Assembly (NCBI RefSeq): GCF_000526995.1
Contig: NZ_AZUI01000001.1
Location: 3,204,001 to 3,268,000, forward strand
Reading direction: 5' to 3'
Length of the DNA stretch: 64,000 nucleotides
From: Lacrimispora indolis DSM 755
Lineage (GTDB): Bacteria > Bacillota > Clostridia > Lachnospirales > Lachnospiraceae
Under the pieces are notes generated by a model. That model made no database searches, was not told where the DNA came from, and saw only the letters and a list, made by a program, of their open reading frames with translations. A program made the position numbers and the translations under genes. Shown here in pieces: positions 17,002 to 23,790 of this stretch (positions are counted from its first letter, which is position 1; every line of letters starts with the position of its first letter).

Positions 17002-17049
17002 GTAAGAAATGTATACAATTAAAGTTATTTAAAATATTAACTGGATGGT

Positions 17050-17823
17050 ATGATCATGGAAATTAAAAAGACGAAAGCACGGAAAACAAAAATCAGCCGT
17101 TTGTCCGTTGTGGATCAGGTGGGAGATGCTATAAAGCGTGACATTGTGAACGAAGTCTGGAGGGAAGGAGAAAAGATCCCGTCAGAGGCAGAGTTTGCGG
17201 AGATGTTTGGGGTAAACCGTTTAAGTGTTAGGATGGCTCTTCAGAAGCTGAATACACTGGGAATCATTGAAACCCGTGTTGGAGAGGGTTCGTTTGTGAA
17301 GGCATTTTCCATGCGTTCGTTTTTAAGTGAAATCGCAGAGTTTTATGATGATGATAAAAAATACGGGGAAGTACAGCAGCTCAGGAACTTGTTGGAGGGC
17401 GAATGCATGAATCTGGCAATTATAAAAGCCTCAAATGAAGAGAAGCAGAGGCTGAAAGATGTTTTGGACCAATATCATGAAAAGCAGAGGATTTTTCATA
17501 AAAATATAGACAATGCAGAATGCCTGGAGGAAATGGTGGATGCGGATTTTGCATTCCATTATGAAGTGGTGAAAATGAGCCATAACAGCCTGTATAAGGA
17601 TATTTATTTTATGGTCCAGCAGTTGATCCGGCGCCATATCACCCGGCTTTTAAATGCCCGTGTTCATCGGATGCATGATGCTGGGGTTTCACTGGAAACG
17701 CTTTCGGATACCCATGATAAGATTTATGAGGGAATTATAAATGCCGATGCGGAGGCTGTAAAAAAAGCGCGGGAACAGGTTTTAGGCATTCTTCCGATTC
17801 ACGGGATGGATGTGTTCGATTGA
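17050..17823 (+). CDS. GntR-family (FadR/FCD type) transcriptional regulator
   Basis: About 257 aa with a winged helix-turn-helix (EKIPSEAEFAEMFGVNRLSV, residues ~40-65) and a C-terminal all-helical FCD-type ligand domain whose metal-binding residues fit DADFAFHYEVV and SDTHDKIYEGI. FCD regulators commonly respond to sugar acids and similar carboxylates, which fits the adjacent dehydratase-like cluster. ATG at 17050 and 17056 are both possible; neither has a strong ribosome binding site. Confidence 0.87.
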   Translation: MIMEIKKTKARKTKISRLSVVDQVGDAIKRDIVNEVWREGEKIPSEAEFAEMFGVNRLSVRMALQKLNTLGIIETRVGEGSFVKAFSMRSFLSEIAEFYDDDKKYGEVQQLRNLLEGECMNLAIIKASNEEKQRLKDVLDQYHEKQRIFHKNIDNAECLEEMVDADFAFHYEVVKMSHNSLYKDIYFMVQQLIRRHITRLLNARVHRMHDAGVSLETLSDTHDKIYEGIINADAEAVKKAREQVLGILPIHGMDVFD

Positions 17824-17826
17824 TGA

Positions 17827-18115
17827 TTAGTCAAATAATACCAGGTTGATGAAGGCCTGGTATTTATTTGTGGAAAACCACATGGTTCATGCAGCTGATA
17901 TCAAGATTCTACCCTCTTTCAGGCCGGTATCCAGTTTATTTTAAGAAACTTATTTGTAACCTCCTGGGAATTGTTTACAAGGACTTTTAGGCGGGGGTCA
18001 GGGCTTATAGCGGGATACACGGTCAAACAGAGGAGGCAGACGGATACTTTCATTACCAAGATGTTATATAATGATTTTATTGTTTAACATCTTGGTAATG
18101 ATATGAACAGAAATT
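17827..18115 (-). pseudogene. Decayed LysR gene, deleted paralog of the gene at 10435-11313
   Basis: The sequence matches the intact LysR gene in blocks. Its 3' end (17827-17916, starting TTAGTCAAATAATACCAGG) matches 10435-10530, the stretch from 17919 matches about 10884-10990, a short block around GCGGGATACACGGTCAAA matches about 11155-11173, and the promoter palindrome follows at 18051. The material between blocks is missing, so at least three internal deletions have removed most of the coding sequence and no reading frame survives. Confidence 0.85.
18051..18100. promoter_or_regulatory. Perfect 16-bp inverted repeat, relic operator of the decayed LysR gene
   Basis: CATTACCAAGATGTTA (18051-18066) and its exact reverse complement (18085-18100) are separated by 18 nt. 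The left arm is identical to the one at 11328 upstream of the intact LysR gene. It may still bind that regulator. Confidence 0.65.
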
Positions 18116-18137
18116 TTGAAGAAGTATGGAGTTTTTT

Positions 18138-18686
18138 TTAAAGCCTTACCATCATCTGGTAGGCGGCCCCATAGCTTCCATCCCGGTATTTAAAGGAGTA
18201 TTCCCTGGTGCCGTAGATCTCAAAGCCATATTTTTTATAAAGAGCCAGGCCCCGTTCATTTTCACATACAACTTCCAGCTCTAATTGCTCGTAGCCCATT
18301 TTACGGGCTTCTTTTTTGATGGCAGCGAGGAGATGGGAGCCGATCCCAAGCCCCCAGTATGCCTTGCAGGTGGAGATGCCAAAGGAGGCCCGGTGGGAGT
18401 AACGTTCCATTGCTCCAATAGGATTGATCCCGGAATTTGCAACGATCTCTCCGTTTATTACTGCGCAGATCATTAAATCTTTATGGCTTTTTAAGTTGGA
18501 GGAAAGAAACTCTTCTTCCTGCTGGAGGGAGGTGTTGATCTCATCCGCATACCGGGCCATATAGTTGGTTTCCTCTGAAGTCTTTCGCATAAGCTCCAGA
18601 ATGGCAGCTGCATCCTCGGGGCCGGGACTTTTTAAGATACAGGGAGTCCCATTTTTTAACAGGATTTCTTTTGGTGTGTATTCCAT
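18138..18686 (-). CDS. GNAT-family N-acetyltransferase
   Basis: 182 aa. The GNAT core is visible: a beta-strand with FGISTCKAYWGLGIGSHLL (acetyl-CoA-binding motif A, pattern Q/R-x-x-G-x-G/A variant) and the late ENERGLALYKKYGFEIYGTR segment. It transfers an acetyl group from acetyl-CoA to an unidentified amine or protein N-terminus. The ribosome binding site is AGGAGG (on the minus strand) just upstream. It is separated from the upstream MetE-like gene by a possible terminator. Confidence 0.88.
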   Translation of the reverse strand: MEYTPKEILLKNGTPCILKSPGPEDAAAILELMRKTSEETNYMARYADEINTSLQQEEEFLSSNLKSHKDLMICAVINGEIVANSGINPIGAMERYSHRASFGISTCKAYWGLGIGSHLLAAIKKEARKMGYEQLELEVVCENERGLALYKKYGFEIYGTREYSFKYRDGSYGAAYQMMVRL

Positions 18687-18713
18687 AGTATGATTACCTC
18701 CTGAAAGGAAAAA

Positions 18714-18763
18714 GCAGCTGACCAGGCCGACGCCTGCAGATTTCTTTCCAGGCTCCCTGCTGC
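18714..18763 (-). terminator. Possible terminator after the MetE-like gene
   Basis: On the minus strand GCAGC and GCTGC bracket an imperfect GC-rich stem that is followed by TTTTTCC. The stem has interior mismatches, so this is tentative. Confidence 0.4.
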
Positions 18764-18768
18764 ATTGA

Positions 18769-19929
18769 TTATTCGCCCCAGTATTTCAGGGCGATTTTTT
18801 GACCCTGATCGATCTTTGCCCACTGCTCGTCTTCGGTCAGTTCGTTGCCGCCGTCACAGGAGGCAAAGCCGCACTGGTGGGAGAGGAACAAACGATCCTT
18901 GGGAATGATTTTGGTCGCTTCATCAAGCAGGCTGATGACCCGCGCTTCATCATCAAGGGTGTTGGTTTTGCTTGAAAGAAGGCCCAGCACGATTTCAACA
19001 TGAGGGTTATCCTTAAATACGGAAAGGGCGTCAAGGGAACCGGCCCTGTCGTCATCCCACTCAAGGAAAAACCGGTCGTATTTCAGTTGTTTTAAGAACA
19101 ATTGGGCAATTTTTAAGTAGGAGCCGCCTCCCATGTTTCGGGAATCGTAGTTGCCGCGGCAGTTGTGAGTCCACATGATAAGTCCAAGGCTGTGGCCGAA
19201 GTCAATGATTGTGTTGTTGATGTCAATAAATTCCGCCGCCAGGGCAAGAACTGTTTCCTGATCAATGTTTTTTCCTGTATAGGGAGAGTTGGGATTGTCA
19301 TCGGCGAAAATCTCCCACAGGCAGTCGTCCAGCTGCAGGATCTTTCCGCCTGCGGCTGCGTATTCCTCAAGAAATTCCCTGTAAGCCTGAACAAGCCCTT
19401 CTTTTAATTCCTGAGGCGTGGAATAGACAGAATCCTTGCCTCCGATGTTATCTGACCAGGAAAGCTCTCCAAAGATGTGGGACGGAGATGGAATACAGAG
19501 CTTTGTTTTCCTGTCCCCTGCAATGGCTGCAAGCCTTTGGAAAACTTTAATGAAATGGTGGTTCCTGCCGCTTAAGGGCTGGGTAATTCGCAGGCCGATA
19601 TCCCGGCGGGTTTCGTATTTCTGAACTTCATCTTTGTCCCGGAAAAAATAGCCATGGTCAGCAATGTACCGGCTGATGCCTTTAAGCCCCCAGACAAAGT
19701 CTAAATGCCACATGGACTTGGAGTATTCGCCGTCCGTGATGATCCTAAAATTGTGCTGTATTTCTTTATCCACCACGTCTTTGGTCGCTTGGTATTCGCA
19801 TTCCTCATATCCTGGAAAATCGTTATAGAAAGGGTATGTGATGTCGTCCCGGTGTTCAATTTGATGTTTATAGACCAGCAGTTTTTCCGGACGAAGTAAA
19901 CTGCCGACGGTTTGAAATCTTTTGCTCAT
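18769..19929 (-). CDS. MetE-like (YxjG/YxjH-type) cobalamin-independent methyltransferase
   Basis: 386 aa corresponding to the C-terminal catalytic barrel of cobalamin-independent methionine synthase. The expected zinc-site residues are visible in MWTHNCRGNYDSR (His-x-Cys) and in HQCGFASCDGG (Cys). Stand-alone homologs of this type use simpler methyl donors such as S-methyl compounds or methylated corrinoids rather than folate; which one applies here is unknown. A LysR gene lies immediately upstream on the same strand and is the likely regulator. Confidence 0.82.
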   Translation of the reverse strand: MSKRFQTVGSLLRPEKLLVYKHQIEHRDDITYPFYNDFPGYEECEYQATKDVVDKEIQHNFRIITDGEYSKSMWHLDFVWGLKGISRYIADHGYFFRDKDEVQKYETRRDIGLRITQPLSGRNHHFIKVFQRLAAIAGDRKTKLCIPSPSHIFGELSWSDNIGGKDSVYSTPQELKEGLVQAYREFLEEYAAAGGKILQLDDCLWEIFADDNPNSPYTGKNIDQETVLALAAEFIDINNTIIDFGHSLGLIMWTHNCRGNYDSRNMGGGSYLKIAQLFLKQLKYDRFFLEWDDDRAGSLDALSVFKDNPHVEIVLGLLSSKTNTLDDEARVISLLDEATKIIPKDRLFLSHQCGFASCDGGNELTEDEQWAKIDQGQKIALKYWGE

Positions 19930-20036
19930 AAAAAAGCCCTCCTGTATGTTGGATTAAATGTCTGATGAGAACATTGTAATACAAAAGAGGGCATATAGGG
20001 TAATGTCATTATTCTATGCTTTGTTATAGTTATAAA

Positions 20037-20978
20037 CTATATCTTCTCATCCATGAGAACATCATACCGGGCAACCACCTGCTTTAGTTCCTCAAGATAC
20101 ATGGACGCCTGTTTGGTCAGCTGTATGGAATTATGTCCGATCCAGCCCACTTCTATGGAATCGTCGATGTGAAACGGCACTGCTTTAATGTTGTCACCGT
20201 TTAAGTCTGCGCTTACGATTCCTGTTGATATGGTGTAGCCGTTAAGGCCGATCATCAGGTTAAAAATGGTGGCTCTGTCGCTGACCCGGATGGTTTTCTT
20301 GCTGAAGGCAGTGCTTAAGATCTCCTCTGAAAAATAAAAGGAGTTGTACTCCCCCTGTTCAAAAGAAAGGCAGGGATAAGGCTCTAAGTCGTCAGGGGTG
20401 ACGTACTCCTTTTTTGCCAGTGGGTTTAATGCGCTGACAAAAATATGGGGCTTGGCGGTAAACAGGGGGTGGAATGTCAAACCGTTCTCCCGCAGCAGCT
20501 TTTCCAGTACCCGTTTGTTAAACGGGTTCATGTACAGAATGCCAAGCTCGCTGCGTAAGGTTTTCACATCCTCAATGATCTCATGGGTCCGCGTTTCTCT
20601 CAGGGTGAATTCATATTCGTCCGCGTTTGTTTTCTGGACCATGTTCACAAAGGCGTTTACGGCAAAAGCATAGTGCTGGGTCGAGATGGAGCATAGGCGG
20701 CGGGAGGGCTTCCCGCTTAAATAGCGCTGTTCAAGAAGGCTTGTCTGTTCAGCGACCTGGCGGGCATAGCCTAGAAATTCCACGCCGTCCTTGGTCAGTG
20801 AAATGCCTTTGGGCGTTCTGGTAAAGAGCTCCACGCCGATCTCGGTTTCCAAGTCTTTCACCGCATTTGACAGGCTGGGCTGGGCAATAAATAGGCTTTC
20901 CGCCGCCTTATTGATGGAACCGCAGTTCACGATTTCAATAAAATATTTAAGCTGCTGCAATGTCATCCGATGCTTCAT
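20037..20978 (-). CDS. LysR-family transcriptional regulator
   Basis: 313 aa with an N-terminal helix-turn-helix (TLQQLKYFIEIVNCGSINKA onward) and an effector-binding domain. A second in-frame ATG (MTLQQLKYF) lies 12 bp inside and gives the more typical family start. It begins 29 bp after the stop of icd and precedes the MetE-like gene by 107 bp, all on the minus strand. It probably regulates the MetE-like gene. Confidence 0.87.
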   Translation of the reverse strand: MKHRMTLQQLKYFIEIVNCGSINKAAESLFIAQPSLSNAVKDLETEIGVELFTRTPKGISLTKDGVEFLGYARQVAEQTSLLEQRYLSGKPSRRLCSISTQHYAFAVNAFVNMVQKTNADEYEFTLRETRTHEIIEDVKTLRSELGILYMNPFNKRVLEKLLRENGLTFHPLFTAKPHIFVSALNPLAKKEYVTPDDLEPYPCLSFEQGEYNSFYFSEEILSTAFSKKTIRVSDRATIFNLMIGLNGYTISTGIVSADLNGDNIKAVPFHIDDSIEVGWIGHNSIQLTKQASMYLEELKQVVARYDVLMDEKI

Positions 20979-21007
20979 CTCCGTATGGGTTTAGGGTATG
21001 GCAGTTT

Positions 21008-22204
21008 TTACAGTCTTTTTGCAATTGTCTTAATAAATTCCTCACTGTTTAATGCCGTTGGGTTGGGAATGGAAGTGATGAGGGCTAAATCCTTTGTCAT
21101 TTCACCTGCTTCAATGGTATCGATGGTCGCCTGTTCCAGCTTGTCTGCAAAAGCGGCAAGTTCTGTGTTTCCATCCAGTTCCCCCCGCTTTCTCAAAGCA
21201 CCGGTCCATGCGAAGATGGTTGCAACGGAGTTGGTGGAGGTTTCCTCGCCCTTTAAGTGCTTGTAGTAGTGGCGCTGTACGGTTCCGTGGGCTGCTTCGT
21301 ACTCATAGTCCCCATCAGGAGATACCAGGACAGAGGTCATCATGGCCAGGGAGCCGAAGGCAGAGGATATCATATCGCTCATTACATCACCGTCGTAGTT
21401 TTTGCAGGCCCAGATATAGCCGCCTTCTGATTTCATCACGCGGGCCACCGCATCGTCGATCAGAGTGTAGAAATAGGTGATGCCTGCTTCCTTAAATTTG
21501 TCCTCATAGTCAGCCTCAAAGATTTCCTGGAAAATGTCCTTAAAGGTGTGGTCATATTTCTTGGAAATGGTGTCTTTTGTGGCAAACCACAAATCCTGGG
21601 AAGTGTCAAGGGCGTAGTTAAAGCAGCTTCTGGCAAAGCTTTCAATAGAGTTGTTTAAATTGTGCATTCCCTGTACGATTCCAGGGCCATTAAAGGAGTG
21701 GACAAGCTCCCGTTCCTCACTGCCATCCTCAGCGGTATAGACAAGCTCCACCTTTCCTGCTCCCGGGACTTTCATTTCAGATCCTTTGTAAACATCACCG
21801 TAAGCATGTCTTGCTATGGTAATGGGCTTTTTCCAGTTGATCACACATGGTTCGATTCCCTTGACAACGATGGGAGCGCGGAACACGGTTCCGTCTAAGA
21901 TCGCCCGGATGGTGCCGTTGGGGCTTTTCCACATTTCTTTTAAGTTATATTCCTTTACCCGGTCTGCATTGGGGGTGATTGTGGCGCACTTGACGGCAAC
22001 CTTATATTTCTTTGTGGCATTAGCAGAGTCAACGGTCACCTGGTCGTTTGTCTCATCACGGTATTCCAGGCCCAGGTCATAATATTCTGTCTTTAAATCA
22101 ATATATGGCAGCAAAAGGTGATCTTTGATCATCTGCCAGAGAATCCTGGTCATCTCGTCGCCATCCATTTCGACGATGGGGGTTGTCATCTTAATCTTAT
22201 CCAT
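21008..22204 (-). CDS. icd: NADP-dependent isocitrate dehydrogenase, eukaryotic-like (type II)
   Basis: 398 aa, the length of the homodimeric type II IDH. It oxidatively decarboxylates isocitrate to 2-oxoglutarate with NADP. Family landmarks include [29 protein letters not shown], the substrate loop [30 protein letters not shown] with catalytic/metal aspartates, and [19 protein letters not shown] precedes the start. In anaerobes of this group the enzyme mainly supplies 2-oxoglutarate for glutamate. Confidence 0.95.
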   Translation of the reverse strand: MDKIKMTTPIVEMDGDEMTRILWQMIKDHLLLPYIDLKTEYYDLGLEYRDETNDQVTVDSANATKKYKVAVKCATITPNADRVKEYNLKEMWKSPNGTIRAILDGTVFRAPIVVKGIEPCVINWKKPITIARHAYGDVYKGSEMKVPGAGKVELVYTAEDGSEERELVHSFNGPGIVQGMHNLNNSIESFARSCFNYALDTSQDLWFATKDTISKKYDHTFKDIFQEIFEADYEDKFKEAGITYFYTLIDDAVARVMKSEGGYIWACKNYDGDVMSDMISSAFGSLAMMTSVLVSPDGDYEYEAAHGTVQRHYYKHLKGEETSTNSVATIFAWTGALRKRGELDGNTELAAFADKLEQATIDTIEAGEMTKDLALITSIPNPTALNSEEFIKTIAKRL

Positions 22205-22276
22205 GTGTTTGTCCTCCTTAGAAATGTACGTGTTATGCTATAGTATACGATGAATTGTAAAATCACACAAGCCTGT

Positions 22277-22696
22277 CTATGTAAATTTATCCAGCCATTT
22301 TTGAATATTATACACTGTTTCCGGTTCGATGAAATGCTCCACCTTTTCCACCTGCTCCAGTTCGTCGGAATTTTGATTGATATAGCAGAAGAACCGGCGG
22401 AGGATATCGTGACGGAATAATAAATATTCACCCAGCTCCAGGCCGTCCTCTGTCAGGGATACGGTGCCGTATTTCTCAAAGCGCACCAGCCCCTGTTTCC
22501 TTAAGTTTCCAGTCATTTTAGAGGCCGAGGAAGGCTTTACATGGAGGCATTCCGCCAGCTCCTTGATGCGGATAGGCTGGCCGTCACGGTGGAGCCTGCA
22601 TATCATTTCCAGATAATCTTCCATGGAAGAGGTGATTTGCGCATGCTCTAAAAGGGAGTAACCCTTTAAGGTATAGAAATTATCGGTTTGGGCCAT
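22277..22696 (-). CDS. DtxR/MntR-family metal-dependent regulator
   Basis: 139 aa: an N-terminal winged helix (SSMEDYLEMICRLHRDGQPI, then IKELAECLHVKPSSASKMTG) and a dimerisation/metal-binding helix region (LGEYLLFRHDILRRFF and ELEQVEKVEHFIEPETV). The glutamate/histidine pattern fits an Mn or Fe sensor. No SH3-like third domain is present, as in MntR. The feoAB genes are 33 kb away, so direct control of iron uptake cannot be claimed from position. Confidence 0.85.
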   Translation of the reverse strand: MAQTDNFYTLKGYSLLEHAQITSSMEDYLEMICRLHRDGQPIRIKELAECLHVKPSSASKMTGNLRKQGLVRFEKYGTVSLTEDGLELGEYLLFRHDILRRFFCYINQNSDELEQVEKVEHFIEPETVYNIQKWLDKFT

Positions 22697-22814
22697 GGTT
22701 CAGTCCTTTCTTTTTACCTGTAAATATTACTTATACTTATTCTTTGTTTCGTGGTTCTATGAGTAGGAGGATAAAAGGCGTGAAGATTCCTTTTTAAATA
22801 CATTTATTAACAGA

Positions 22815-22844
22815 AAACAGACGGCATATTCTTTCCGTCTGTTT
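22815..22844 (-). terminator. Intrinsic terminator downstream of the secreted-protein gene
   Basis: AAACAGACGG and CCGTCTGTTT form a perfect 10-bp stem with a 10-nt loop. On the minus strand it is followed by TCTG and a T-rich tract, about 80 bp after the stop at 22925. Confidence 0.75.
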
Positions 22845-22924
22845 CTCTTATGTATGATATTTTTATACAGGGGCCGTGGCCGGAAGCGGCAAATGCTGAA
22901 TATAACGATTGGCTGACCGGTATG

Positions 22925-23455
22925 CTAATAGCATTTTGAACAGGGAGTTCTTCCCAATGCTTCTGCATCTGATTGTGTCATGTGGGCCGGATTTTTCATA
23001 TTGCTGCAGTTTGGGTTTGAATGGTACTTTTTGCCTGTTCTGGATACCCATACCATCTGTTCCTTATTGTTAACTGCTGCAGTGCTTTGTGAGGTATCCT
23101 GTGCTGGCTGCGTGGCTGCTGCGGTATCGCTGTTTGACTTAGTGTTTGATGAAGAATTGCCTGAGGTTTTTGTCTGTACTGTGCCGGAAATGGCCAATGC
23201 TCCGTTTGCATCCACTGTTTTTCCATCAGGAGTTGTGGTATTGGTCAGGCAATAGCCGTATTCATTGAAATAATAGCATTCCGAGACACCATCTGCATCT
23301 CCGTCGATCCATTGCCAGCAATCTACCGGATAGGTACCGTCATCATTCTGGTACCACCAGCCTTTGGCATCCTGATTCCATTGTCCGGCAAACGCAGAAA
23401 AACTCATTACAATGGAAAGAACAGCTGTAACAATTAATTGTCTCATTTTTTTCAT
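22925..23455 (-). CDS. Small secreted protein with a wall-binding-type repeat and a Cys/His C-terminal motif
   Basis: 176 aa. A signal peptide (KKMRQLIVTAVLSIVMSF, cleavage near AFAG) is followed by one cell-wall-binding/choline-binding-like unit (GWWYQNDDGTYPVDCWQWID then YYFNEYGYCLTNT), a Ser/Thr/Gln-rich linker of about 55 residues, and a C-terminal motif GKKYHSNPNCSNM with a closing CSKCY. The last part resembles the small metal-ribbon modules seen at the ends of surface proteins in this group. It is probably wall-associated; its function is unknown. Confidence 0.75.
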   Translation of the reverse strand: MKKMRQLIVTAVLSIVMSFSAFAGQWNQDAKGWWYQNDDGTYPVDCWQWIDGDADGVSECYYFNEYGYCLTNTTTPDGKTVDANGALAISGTVQTKTSGNSSSNTKSNSDTAAATQPAQDTSQSTAAVNNKEQMVWVSRTGKKYHSNPNCSNMKNPAHMTQSDAEALGRTPCSKCY

Positions 23456-23726
23456 GATTCTACCCCCATTTTATCTTTTCATTAAGATGCCAGCGGACTC
23501 AGGCCATCTGACAAATTCTTAATTAAATTTTAACAAAAGAATCCGTATTTCTCAATATAAATATATAAAAATACACTGAATCTGCCTGGTTTCTATGCTG
23601 TCATTAGCAGCCGCAGCCAGTAAAAGATTTAAAACGGCACTCTTGGAAGGCTTTTCTGTTAATCTTATATTGAACGCGAACGGAACGCTGTTTTGTTATA
23701 CAATAGCAGATATGATTAAAAAAAAG

Positions 23727-23774
23727 TTTACATCAGGACAAAATCCGTGTATAATTAAATCTTACAAATGTAAG
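23727..23774 (+). promoter_or_regulatory. Promoter with BlaI/MecI-type operator for the two PBP genes
   Basis: TTTACA (23727-23732), 17-bp spacer and TATAAT (23750-23755), then the palindrome CTTACAAATGTAAG at 23761-23774, over the expected transcription start. TACA-N2/3-TGTA palindromes are the known target of BlaI and MecI. The 12-bp core TTACAAATGTAA is repeated exactly in front of blaI at 42258-42269. The rest of the 335-bp gap (23456-23726) shows no gene. Confidence 0.88.
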
Positions 23775-23790
23775 ATAAAAGGAGATCATT

